Assembly (NCBI GenBank): GCA_029233925.1
Contig: JARGOX010000001.1
Location: 307,448-371,447, forward strand
Source: Rhizobiaceae bacterium
GTDB taxonomy: Bacteria; Pseudomonadota; Alphaproteobacteria; Rhizobiales; Rhizobiaceae
Direction of reading: 5' to 3'
Length of the DNA: 64,000 nt
A model generated the notes under the pieces. It saw only the letters and a program-made list of their open reading frames with translations, made no database searches and was not told the DNA's origin. A program made the translations under genes and the position numbers. Below, one piece after another: positions 56,810 to 64,000 of this stretch. The stretch's first letter is position 1. Each line of letters begins with the position of its first letter.

Positions 56810-57184
56810 AACATTTCTCCCTCGAGCACACGCGGCTGCACCTGCAACAACGCATAATCCCTTAATTTGACAGCGCTTCAAACCATAGTTTAGAGCCAAT
56901 CGCAACTGGCTGACAGGTGTTTGTGTGCGACATTTTATGCACCCGTCATTATCAACAGCACTTCCTGCCTTGATAATCGGTATAGGCCGAAAAAAATATT
57001 TCGCACGAATTTGTTTGGTCGCTGTTGAAAAACAATAGGATTTAGGGGCTCTATTACAGCAATGTTGCCGCATTTTCCATTTATCTGGCCTTCCTATTGC
57101 AAGTTGGGAAAAAATGGACACTTTTCAACAACCAGTCTGTTCCGGCAAACTGGCAAGACTGATTCGCATCGCGCTGGAGCTAAA
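56810..57184. other. Divergent promoter region of ctaC and the ialB-like gene
   Basis: 375 bases without a gene. It must hold promoters for the oxidase cluster (minus) and the ialB-like gene (plus). A TTGACA with a TTTAGA-type hexamer about 17 bases on is seen on the plus strand near 56875-56905, but it is far from the gene it would serve. I see no clear FNR/FixK-type site (TTGAT-N4-ATCAA) and no RNA gene. Confidence 0.5.
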
Positions 57185-57700
57185 ATGCTACGAACCATCA
57201 TGAATAAATTGCCACTGCTTTCATTGGCCGCGGTTTTTGCCACGACGGCAACAATCGGCATGGCGCAACAATCCGGGACCGTGCGCGCCAATCACGGCGC
57301 ATGGTCCATTGTTTGTGATCAACCGGCCGGAGCCTCCAGCGAACAATGTGCCCTGATGCAAAATGTGATCGCCGAGGACCGACCGGAAATGGGGCTGTCG
57401 GTCGTGGTGCTGAAGACTGCGGATAATCAGGCGCGTGTGCTTCGGGTGCTGGCACCTCTGGGTGTTCTTCTTCCCAATGGTCTCGGTCTGAACATCGACG
57501 GCAAAGACATTGGCCGTGCCTATTTCGTGCGCTGTTTTGCCGATGGCTGCTATGCGGAAGTCATTCTGGAAGAAACGCTTTTGAAAACCTTGCAGGCTGG
57601 AATGACAGCGACCTTCATCGTCTTTCAGACGCCTGAGGAGGGAATCGGCATTCCGGTAGACCTGACCGGATTCACCGACGGCTTCGCCGCCCTGCCCTGA
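57185..57700 (+). CDS. Invasion-associated locus B (IalB) family protein
   Basis: A 171-residue exported protein. The signal peptide runs to about residue 27 (cut near GMAQQ). The IalB fold follows with GAWSIVCDQPAGASSEQCAL, LLPNGLGLNIDGKDIG and two further cysteines in VRCFADGCYAEV, giving two likely disulfides. The family is named after a Bartonella invasion locus but is common in non-pathogenic Hyphomicrobiales; its role is probably periplasmic or envelope related. GGAG precedes the ATG at 57185. It lies between ctaC (divergent) and tldD. Confidence 0.88.
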   Translation: MLRTIMNKLPLLSLAAVFATTATIGMAQQSGTVRANHGAWSIVCDQPAGASSEQCALMQNVIAEDRPEMGLSVVVLKTADNQARVLRVLAPLGVLLPNGLGLNIDGKDIGRAYFVRCFADGCYAEVILEETLLKTLQAGMTATFIVFQTPEEGIGIPVDLTGFTDGFAALP

Positions 57701-57914
57701 ACAATTACAGACAATTCCATAAAGAAGTCTGCTTCATTATCTCCGCAACTGAAACCGGATGCGGATTTCGGCCTGTTTCCCATTTGATTTGCGCAAAAAT
57801 CCCTTTGGCTGCAATCCCATTGGATAATGCAGACGCATACCCTTATATAGGGTCAAGACGCCGATCCCGCTTGAACGGGACAAATTCATTGATCGAAACA
57901 TTGCGGACGAAAAC

Positions 57915-59330
57915 ATGAAAAATGACCTGCTAAAAAGCTTTGACTGCGCGGAAGAGCGCGTGGCCCAGATTGTCAGCAACGCTCTGCAAAGTGCGGATGA
58001 CGGTGAGCTTTTTGTGGAATATTCACAGGTTGAATCGCTGATGTTTGACGATGGCCGGTTGAAATCAGGTAATTTCTCCTGCGATCAGGGCTTCGGGCTT
58101 CGATCGGTGGCAGCAGAAGCCGTCGGCTTTGCCCATTCAGGCGATCTCTCGGAGGCCGCCCTGTTGCGCGCCTCGGATGCCGTATCGGCTGTGACACGTG
58201 GGTATACGGGCACCTATGCCGCCGCCCCTGCGCGCACCAACAAACATCTTTATGGCGATGAAAACCCGATTGGTTCGCCCGGTTTTGCCGAAAAGGTGCA
58301 ATTGTTGCAGCGCGTCGATTCCTATCTGCGGGAAAAGGATCCGAAAGTCAGACAGGTTTCTGCAGCGCTCGCCGCCGGATGGCAGGTCGTGACAATTCTG
58401 AGGGCCGATGGCGAGATCGTGCGTGATATCCGGCCTTTGACAAGACTGAGTATCACCGTTGTCGTTGGCGAGGGAGACCGCCAGGAGAGCGGCTCCTATG
58501 GTGCTGGCGGGCGACGCGGATTCGGCGAATTCATAGCCGAAGACTCCTGGCAGGCCGGTGCAGATGAAGCTTTGCGGCAGGCGCTTGTCAATCTTCGGGC
58601 AATCCCCGCCCCAGCGGGCACCTTTGACATGGTGCTCGGTGCGGGCTGGCCTGGTGTCATGCTGCACGAAGCCGTCGGCCATGGCCTGGAGGGTGATTTC
58701 AACAGGAAAAAGACCTCCGCCTTTGCCGGCCTGATGGGCAAGCAGGTTGCCTCCAAAGGCGTCACCATCGTTGATGATGGCACGATTGAAGGGCGGCGTG
58801 GCTCTCTGACCGTTGATGATGAGGGAACGCCTTCCGGCTATAATGTGCTGATTGAAGATGGCATATTGGTTGGCTTCATGCAGGATCGTCAAAATGCCCG
58901 CCTGATGGGCGTTAAGCCGACCGGCAACGGGCGGCGGCAATCCCATGCTCACCAGCCAATGCCGCGCATGACGAATACCTACATGCTGGGTGGTGACAAG
59001 ACGCCCGAAGAGATCATCGCGTCGGTCAAAAAGGGCATTTACGCGGTTTCCTTTGGCGGCGGTCAGGTTGATATTACGTCCGGTAAATTCGTCTTCGGCT
59101 GCACAGAGGCCTATATGATTGAAGACGGCAAGGTTGGTGCGCCAATCAAGGGCGCCATGTTGATCGGCAATGGCCCGCAAGCCATGCAAAGGGTCTCCAT
59201 GGTTGGTAACGATTCCAAACTCGACACAGGCATAGGCATGTGCGGCAAAGCCGGCCAGAGCGTGCCGGTCGGAGTCGGACAGCCACACCTGCGGATGGAC
59301 CAGATGACCGTTGGCGGAACCCAGACCTGA
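57915..59330 (+). CDS. tldD: Metalloprotease TldD
   Basis: TldD forms a heterodimeric zinc protease with TldE/PmbA that digests unfolded peptides and can mature modified peptides. It is 471 residues long. The active site HEAVGHGLEGD (His, Glu, His) lies near residues 250-260, and the third zinc ligand is probably the cysteine in GMCGKAGQSVPVGVGQP near the C-terminus. The family-typical YNVLIEDGILVGFMQDR and RMTNTYMLGG are present. The pmbA partner is not in this window. A small hairpin (TCCCG/CGGGA, 57866-57881) lies in the leader. Confidence 0.95.
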   Translation: MKNDLLKSFDCAEERVAQIVSNALQSADDGELFVEYSQVESLMFDDGRLKSGNFSCDQGFGLRSVAAEAVGFAHSGDLSEAALLRASDAVSAVTRGYTGTYAAAPARTNKHLYGDENPIGSPGFAEKVQLLQRVDSYLREKDPKVRQVSAALAAGWQVVTILRADGEIVRDIRPLTRLSITVVVGEGDRQESGSYGAGGRRGFGEFIAEDSWQAGADEALRQALVNLRAIPAPAGTFDMVLGAGWPGVMLHEAVGHGLEGDFNRKKTSAFAGLMGKQVASKGVTIVDDGTIEGRRGSLTVDDEGTPSGYNVLIEDGILVGFMQDRQNARLMGVKPTGNGRRQSHAHQPMPRMTNTYMLGGDKTPEEIIASVKKGIYAVSFGGGQVDITSGKFVFGCTEAYMIEDGKVGAPIKGAMLIGNGPQAMQRVSMVGNDSKLDTGIGMCGKAGQSVPVGVGQPHLRMDQMTVGGTQT

Positions 59331-59396
59331 TGGGGAGAAGACCTGATTGGGGGATCACCGTCAGAATTTATCGACGGTTAAACAAATATATCTAGC

Positions 59397-60554
59397 ATGC
59401 CTGATATTGACGCTGCATTGCGCAGGTTGCGCTCAATAACCGGTGACCGATCAAGCATGCCGATCCAATCGAAACTGATACAATACCGCATATGGTGTCG
59501 CCAGGCGGTGAAATGGCTGGCAATTCGTGGTGGGCTGGAATTGCTGTCTCTGGCCAGCCGTTTCCACTTGCTGCCGCAAAACAATTACAAAGGCGTGATC
59601 TTTACCCTGCACCATGTCCGCCCCGGTTCGGATTTTTCCTTTGAACCGAATTCATACCTCTCCGTCACACCGCAGTTTCTTGAGGCGACAATTGCCTCAT
59701 TGCTGAAAAAGGGATGGATTGCCGCGCATATTGATGACCTGCCGGAACTGGTGAATGAACCAGAAAACAAAAACCGCTACATGGCCTTCACGCTGGATGA
59801 TGGGTATCGTGACAATGTCGATTACGCCCTGCCGGTCTTTGCCAGGCACAATATCCCCTTCACGATTTTCATCACTTCCGGTTTCACCGACCGTTCGCGT
59901 ACAATGTGGTGGATTACACTGGAAGAATTGCTGAGAAAGACCGAACACCTGACCCTGGATCTTGACGGTGGCGAACAGACATTCACGACCCGGAACAATC
60001 TGGAGAAAAGAGCGGCCTTCAGCCTTATCAGCGAGCAGTTCGATGTGACAAACGAGGATGCATTTGTATCCGCACTCGACAAAGCGGCCCGCCGGGCCGG
60101 CATTGATCCGGTGTCCATTGTGGAACGGGAAACCCTTGATGAAGCTGCACTGCGCGACCTTAGCGCCACCCCCCTTGTTCGTCTGGGCGCCCATACCGTC
60201 AGCCATGTAAACCTTGCCCGAACTGATCCGGCACGCCTGGCTTCAGAGATCAAACGGTCGGGTGACCACGTCGAAACGCTCACCGGCTACCAGCCCAAGA
60301 GTTTCGCCTATCCCTATGGAGGCAAACGGGCGGCGGGCGAACGCGAGTTTGATGCTGTTGCACAGGCCGGCTATTGCGCAGCAGTCACAACCTGTCCCGG
60401 GCTGCTGGCCGCCGGCGACGGCACCAGACCAACAGCATTGCCGCGGATATCCCTGAATGGCCTGTATCAGAACTCCCGTTGTGTCGAGGGGCTGCTCACG
60501 GGCATACCCTTCCGCTCAGGAAGCCGTGAATCTGATCCTGTTTCAGAGGATTGA
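59397..60554 (+). CDS. Polysaccharide deacetylase (NodB-homology) family protein
   Basis: A 385-residue carbohydrate esterase 4-like protein. The NodB-type motifs are FTLDDGYRDN (catalytic/metal Asp pair) and the zinc histidines in GAHTVSHVNLA; FAYPYGG is the later conserved arginine-side motif. No signal peptide is clear. It may act on lipid-linked or cytoplasmic sugars for surface polysaccharide synthesis. The N-terminal about 70 residues are not part of the fold. The ATG at 59397 lacks a good ribosome site, and an ATG at 59457 is an alternative. It is convergent with pdxH. Confidence 0.85.
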   Translation: MPDIDAALRRLRSITGDRSSMPIQSKLIQYRIWCRQAVKWLAIRGGLELLSLASRFHLLPQNNYKGVIFTLHHVRPGSDFSFEPNSYLSVTPQFLEATIASLLKKGWIAAHIDDLPELVNEPENKNRYMAFTLDDGYRDNVDYALPVFARHNIPFTIFITSGFTDRSRTMWWITLEELLRKTEHLTLDLDGGEQTFTTRNNLEKRAAFSLISEQFDVTNEDAFVSALDKAARRAGIDPVSIVERETLDEAALRDLSATPLVRLGAHTVSHVNLARTDPARLASEIKRSGDHVETLTGYQPKSFAYPYGGKRAAGEREFDAVAQAGYCAAVTTCPGLLAAGDGTRPTALPRISLNGLYQNSRCVEGLLTGIPFRSGSRESDPVSED

Positions 60555-60576
60555 TGGCCTTTGGCAAATCTGCCTG

Positions 60577-61200
60577 TCAGGGATAAAGCCTGGTCTTTTG
60601 CCATTCGTCGCCGACAGAATTGCGCTTGAAGACCACCCGGTCGTGCAGCCTGAACTTGCGATCATGCCAGAACTCGATTGATGTCGGCGCCAAACGAAAA
60701 CCGGACCAATGCGGCGGGCGCGGAATCGCACCGATCGGATATTTCGCGGTATATTCGGCAACGGCCTTTTCCAGGGCAAATCGACCTTCCATGGCGCGCG
60801 ACTGCCTGGAGGCCCAGGCGCCAATCCGGCTGCCGCGCGGCCGCGTGGCATAGTAGGCATCGGCCTCCTCATCACTGACAACCGAGACATCACCGCGGAT
60901 GCGCACCTGCCTGCGCAATGACTTCCAGTGGAAGCACATGGCCGCCTTTTTGGCACTCAGCAGTTCCGTGCCTTTTTGACTCTCAAAATTCGTGTAGATG
61001 GTAAAACCCTGCTGGTCGAACCCTTTGAGCAGAACCATTCTCACATTGGGAAGGCCATCTTCGTCAACGGTGGCCAGTGACAGCGCATTTGGATCATTCA
61101 GTTCCTGCGCCACGGCATCTTCCAGCCATTGCGAAAACAGCGCCAAAGGCTCGTCCGAGAGGGTAAAATCATCTTTTGATGCAATCTTGTCATCGACCAT
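60577..61200 (-). CDS. pdxH: Pyridoxamine 5'-phosphate oxidase
   Basis: PdxH oxidises pyridoxine or pyridoxamine phosphate to pyridoxal phosphate with FMN. It is 207 residues long. FMN and substrate-binding parts are visible: [32 protein letters not shown], the SRQS region ([14 protein letters not shown]) and the C-terminal [10 protein letters not shown]...WQKTRLYP, the last four residues being nearly invariant. It is transcribed alone. Confidence 0.96.
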   Translation of the reverse strand: MVDDKIASKDDFTLSDEPLALFSQWLEDAVAQELNDPNALSLATVDEDGLPNVRMVLLKGFDQQGFTIYTNFESQKGTELLSAKKAAMCFHWKSLRRQVRIRGDVSVVSDEEADAYYATRPRGSRIGAWASRQSRAMEGRFALEKAVAEYTAKYPIGAIPRPPHWSGFRLAPTSIEFWHDRKFRLHDRVVFKRNSVGDEWQKTRLYP

Positions 61201-61285
61201 GGTCTTTTTCGCGCCTCACATATTTACTTCAAGTCGTCTTTACAGGTATTGAATCATAGCGGCCACTCAATGAAGAGCAACAAAA

Positions 61286-61708
61286 TTGCATACAAATAAT
61301 TTCAACATTCCCGGGTCCATGATGATCCTGCTTGTTGCGCTTGTATCAACAAGTGGCTGCATGGGAGGTATGGGGCTTGATGTAACCGGCGGACCGGATA
61401 CCAGCCTGTATTCAGGATCCATACCTGTTTCCGGTGAAGATGCCACAGACAGGTTTGTCATTCGCGATACGGTTGCCCAGGCACAATTGGGATCGGGCTT
61501 TGTTCAGGAGATCCCGTGGTTCAACAGTGAGAATGGCAATTCGGGCACCGTGAGTTTCATCCGGGAAGAAAGCTCAGTCGGCAAGGTCTGCCGTGATTTC
61601 ATCGTATCCAAACATAGCTATGATGGCATCGCGCAATATACCGGCGAGATTTGCCGGACCCGTATGACCAAAAGCTGGACCCTCAACGCTCTGGACCTGC
61701 AAAGCTGA
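61286..61708 (+). CDS. Small lipoprotein, RT0821/Lpp0805-like surface antigen family
   Basis: A protein of up to 140 residues. A short hydrophobic stretch ends in a lipobox-like VSTSGC (cysteine about residue 25). The domain has the family pattern of a tryptophan near NSENGNSGTVSF, then VCRDFIVSKHSYDGIAQYTG and EICRTRMTKSW with two conserved cysteines. The start is doubtful: TTG 61286 gives an N-terminus without positive charge, and ATG 61319 or 61322 gives a very short signal. An ATG at 61270 in the +1-shifted frame encodes MKSNKIAYK, which would suit a signal peptide, so a frameshift is possible. The gene lies between pdxH and fabI. Confidence 0.7.
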   Translation: MHTNNFNIPGSMMILLVALVSTSGCMGGMGLDVTGGPDTSLYSGSIPVSGEDATDRFVIRDTVAQAQLGSGFVQEIPWFNSENGNSGTVSFIREESSVGKVCRDFIVSKHSYDGIAQYTGEICRTRMTKSWTLNALDLQS

Positions 61709-61868
61709 TTCACATGGCCAGGACTGTCAAAACAAGCCTGGCAGCAGATGCGTTCGAATAAAATTCAACCCACAGGATCTGCGTAACAAAAAGCTGGTTT
61801 CAATCACCAAAAGGGCCGATTCGAATTGTTTCACATCACCAGTGTGTCAAATCTGCGTCTCGACCGCA

Positions 61869-61913
61869 TGAACCGGTGCATGACCGGTTCAAGAGCGACG
61901 CTTGCGTCTTGAA
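61869..61913 (+). promoter_or_regulatory. Two overlapping hairpins in the fabI leader
   Basis: Hairpin 1 is TGAACCGGT/ACCGGTTCA with a GCATG loop (61869-61891, 9 perfect pairs). Hairpin 2 is TTCAAGA (61888-61894) with TCTTGAA (61907-61913), or the compact GACGC/GCGTC (61897-61908). The TTCA at 61888-61891 belongs to both, so the long forms exclude each other. The fabI ribosome site lies 41 bases downstream. Hairpin 1 could equally be a DNA operator. Confidence 0.55.
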
Positions 61914-61966
61914 CGCACGTGTTTGCTGTGTCATAGCCAACGGTAACAATGTGTAAGGAGTGGGAT

Positions 61967-62785
61967 ATGGTTCTGACGGCAGGCCTGATGAAAGGCAAAC
62001 GCGGCGTTATTATGGGCGTCGCCAACAATCGGTCGATTGCTTGGGGGATTGCCAAGGCCTGTGCCGACGCGGGAGCCGAGCTGGCCATGACCTACCAGGG
62101 TGACGCGCTGAAGAAGCGGGTTGAACCGCTTGCCGCGGAACTGGGCGCACATGTGGTTGGACATTGTGACGTGACAGATCCGGAAAGCATGGACGCGGTC
62201 TTTGCCGAACTGGAAAAAATTTGGGGAAAGATCGATTTTCTTGTCCATGCCATCGCGTTTTCCGACAAGGATCAATTGACCGGTCGGTTCATCAACACAA
62301 CGCGCGAAAATTTCAGTCGGACCATGGAGATATCGGTCTTTTCTCTGGCCGCCCTGTCGCGTCGCGCCGAGATGATCATGAACGATGGTGGATCCATTCT
62401 GACCTTGACCTATTATGGCGCCGAAAAGGTCATGCCGCATTACAATGTCATGGGTGTTGCAAAGGCTGCACTGGAAGCCACTGTGCGCTATCTGGCTGTT
62501 GATATGGGCAGCCGCGGCATTCGGGTGAATGCGATTTCCGCAGGGCCCATCAAGACATTGGCAGCGTCCGGCATCGGCGATTTCCGCTATATTCTGAAAT
62601 GGAACGAATATAACGCGCCGCTCAAACGCACAGTCACGACGGATGAAGTTGGCCTGTCTGCGCTTTATTTGCTTTCAGATATGTCGTCGGCTGTGACCGG
62701 CGAAGTGCATCATGTTGATTCCGGTTACCACACGATCGGCATGAAGGCTGTTGATGCCCCCGATATTTCTGTCATCAAAGATTAG
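61967..62785 (+). CDS. fabI: Enoyl-[acyl-carrier-protein] reductase (NADH)
   Basis: FabI reduces the enoyl-ACP double bond in the last step of each fatty-acid elongation cycle. The 272-residue SDR-fold protein has GVANNRSIAWGIAKA for the cofactor, LVHAIAFSDKDQLTG, and the catalytic Tyr-x6-Lys in MPHYNVMGVAKAALEA, followed by INAISAGPIKTLAASGI-type sequence (VNAISAGPIKTLAASGI). AAGGAG lies 7 bases before the ATG at 61967; an ATG 18 bases upstream is disfavoured. It is the target of triclosan-type inhibitors. A possible regulatory leader precedes it. Confidence 0.95.
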   Translation: MVLTAGLMKGKRGVIMGVANNRSIAWGIAKACADAGAELAMTYQGDALKKRVEPLAAELGAHVVGHCDVTDPESMDAVFAELEKIWGKIDFLVHAIAFSDKDQLTGRFINTTRENFSRTMEISVFSLAALSRRAEMIMNDGGSILTLTYYGAEKVMPHYNVMGVAKAALEATVRYLAVDMGSRGIRVNAISAGPIKTLAASGIGDFRYILKWNEYNAPLKRTVTTDEVGLSALYLLSDMSSAVTGEVHHVDSGYHTIGMKAVDAPDISVIKD

Positions 62786-62818
62786 TAAAACGCCGCACCC
62801 GAGCAGGGATATATCACT

Positions 62819-63424
62819 ATGGTCGCGTCAAAACCGCTGATCTATGTCATCCGGCATGGGGAAACGGACTGGAACCTTGAAGCTCGGCTTCAGGGAACCC
62901 AGGATATCCCGCTGAATGCAACCGGTCGTCGGCAGGCCAGCCATAATGGTGAGAACCTCAAGGACATTCTCGGCAAAGGGGTCAGCGAATTCGACTTTGT
63001 TGCAAGCCCGATGCAGCGAACACGCGAAACCATGGAACTCGTGCGCAAGGCCATGTTGCTGGAGGCCGACGATTATCGGCTGGATGACCGGTTGATCGAA
63101 GTGTCTTTTGGTGACTGGGAAGGTCACACACTGGAAGAACTTGCAGTCCATGTGCCTGACCGCGTCACCCAACGCAGCAATGACAAATGGAATTTCATAC
63201 CCCCTGGTGAAAATGCCGAGAGCTATGAAATCTTGGCCTGGCGTATTGGTGCCTGGCTCAAGGATGTTACGTCACCGACCATCTGTGTCAGCCATGGCGG
63301 TGTCATTCGGACCCTGTTTCACCTGATTGCAGGCACGCCGGGACAAGAGGCCGCTGAACTGCCCACTCCGCAGGACCGGATACTGAAAATCGAAGGCAAT
63401 TCGATCCAATGGATCGATGGTTGA
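62819..63424 (+). CDS. Histidine phosphatase family protein (phosphoglycerate-mutase-like)
   Basis: A 201-residue member of the histidine phosphatase superfamily. The phosphorylated histidine is in VIRHGETDWNLEARLQGTQD (RHG motif at about residues 13-15), the acidic residue region is SFGDWEG, and the second histidine is in CVSHGGVIRTL. Members include cofactor-dependent phosphoglycerate mutase and broad phosphatases; the short length and sequence suit the latter. It is 33 bp after fabI in the same direction, and followed by 229 bp before aroC that contain only a 7-bp inverted repeat (63424-63460). Confidence 0.88.
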   Translation: MVASKPLIYVIRHGETDWNLEARLQGTQDIPLNATGRRQASHNGENLKDILGKGVSEFDFVASPMQRTRETMELVRKAMLLEADDYRLDDRLIEVSFGDWEGHTLEELAVHVPDRVTQRSNDKWNFIPPGENAESYEILAWRIGAWLKDVTSPTICVSHGGVIRTLFHLIAGTPGQEAAELPTPQDRILKIEGNSIQWIDG

Positions 63425-63653
63425 CCGGCCCCATTGCGCTTTGGCGATTTCATGGCCGGTTCGCTCGAACGTCCAGCGCCACATCAGCAGGCCAATTCAG
63501 ATTTGACCGCCCGCAAAAAACTGCATAGACGAAACAGCACACGGGATGTTTTCGCCGCGAAACAGCGAAGGTGCGAATTCAGAACACAACCAGTTGCTCA
63601 AACTGATCTCCCCATCGGTCTTCGGTTTCAGCCCAAAGCTTCAGGCAAGATGC

Positions 63654-64000
63654 ATGTCACACAACACATTCGGCCACCTGTTTCGTGTAACCACCTGGGG
63701 TGAAAGCCACGGCCTTGCACTGGGTTGTGTGGTTGATGGCTGTCCTCCGGGCATTGCCTTCACAGAAAACGAATTGCAGCACTGGCTGGACAAGAGAAAG
63801 CCGGGACAATCGCGGTTTGTCACGCAAAGACGCGAAGCTGATGCTGTTCGTGTCCTCTCCGGCGTCATGCCGCAGGATGACGGACAGACATTGATCACAA
63901 CCGGAACGCCGGTCTCGATGATGATCGAAAACACCGATCAACGTTCAAAGGATTATTCGGAAATAGCCAAGCGCTATAGGCCGGGCCACGCGGATTATAC
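63654..64000 (+). CDS. aroC: Chorismate synthase, 3' end cut by window edge
   Basis: AroC converts EPSP to chorismate with reduced FMN, the branch point of aromatic amino acid synthesis. About 115 codons lie in the window. The N-terminus is diagnostic: [20 protein letters not shown], then [20 protein letters not shown]. The basic substrate residues fall in [11 protein letters not shown] and the visible part ends [12 protein letters not shown]. Purines (AGGCAAG) lie 6-12 bases before the ATG. Confidence 0.96.
   Translation, partial: MSHNTFGHLFRVTTWGESHGLALGCVVDGCPPGIAFTENELQHWLDKRKPGQSRFVTQRREADAVRVLSGVMPQDDGQTLITTGTPVSMMIENTDQRSKDYSEIAKRYRPGHADY

Noticed and set aside
56810-57184. FNR/FixK-type anaerobox in front of the oxidase cluster
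   Set aside because: I looked for TTGAT-N4-ATCAA on both strands in this region and found only a half-site (TTGATAATCGG).
63424-63460. 7-bp inverted repeat ACCGGCC/GGCCGGT after the histidine phosphatase gene
   Set aside because: It has a loop of 23 bases and no T-tract. It is too weak to call a terminator.

Overview
The window looks like the chromosome of an alphaproteobacterium of the order Hyphomicrobiales (Rhizobiales). The evidence is gene content and order: a CcrM-type GANTC methyltransferase, a ctaC-ctaD-ctaB-coxF-ctaG-ctaE-DUF983-SURF1 oxidase cluster followed by ispH-thrB-rnhA, an invasion-locus-B protein and TldD beside ctaC, and smc next to a DsbA-like lipoprotein, a DUF721 protein and mutY. 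Base composition is moderately GC-rich by eye. I see no rRNA, tRNA, insertion sequence, prophage or CRISPR array. Both edges cut genes: a polyphosphate kinase 2 at the left and chorismate synthase (aroC) at the right.

Layout. 1-7.1 kb: PPK2, then a sugar ABC importer (ATPase, permease, binding protein) transcribed away from its LacI-type regulator, with three evenly spaced operators between them, then an L-2-hydroxyglutarate-oxidase-like flavoprotein. 7.2-13.3 kb: kdsA-kdsD (Kdo synthesis for LPS), bioY, a metallo-beta-lactamase-fold hydrolase, a DUF1499 membrane protein and a class III aminotransferase. 13.5-20.2 kb: two large exported cysteine peptidases in tandem, a papain-like enzyme and a 1622-residue caspase-like protein with helical-repeat, OmpA-like, WD40-like and C14 regions. 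An AT-rich gene-free stretch lies upstream of them. 20.7-32.4 kb: ppdK, smc, a DsbA-like lipoprotein, a DUF721 protein, mutY, two HAD hydrolases and ccrM. 32.4-39.4 kb: a lipoprotein, thrC, an M16 peptidase, a GNAT acetyltransferase and a PAS-GGDEF-EAL membrane protein. 39.5-45.1 kb: a second sugar ABC operon ending in a lactonase-like hydrolase, with its own divergent LacI regulator and operators. 45.2-50.1 kb: yqgE, a DsbD-alpha-like protein, a peroxiredoxin, rnhA, thrB and ispH. 50.2-56.8 kb: the aa3-type cytochrome c oxidase cluster, including a 50-residue coxF-like gene. 57.2-64 kb: an ialB-like gene, tldD, a polysaccharide deacetylase, pdxH, a small lipoprotein, fabI, a histidine phosphatase and the start of aroC.

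How the genes fit together. Most of the window is core metabolism: LPS (kdsA, kdsD), threonine (thrC, thrB), isoprenoid (ispH), fatty acid (fabI), respiration and repair. The accessory parts are the two LacI-controlled sugar importers and the papain/caspase pair. That pair is the strongest candidate for an undescribed system: two proteases of unrelated clans, both with export signals and complete catalytic residues, in one apparent transcription unit. One carries an OmpA-like peptidoglycan-binding module and a beta-propeller region suited to sensing or scaffolding in the periplasm.
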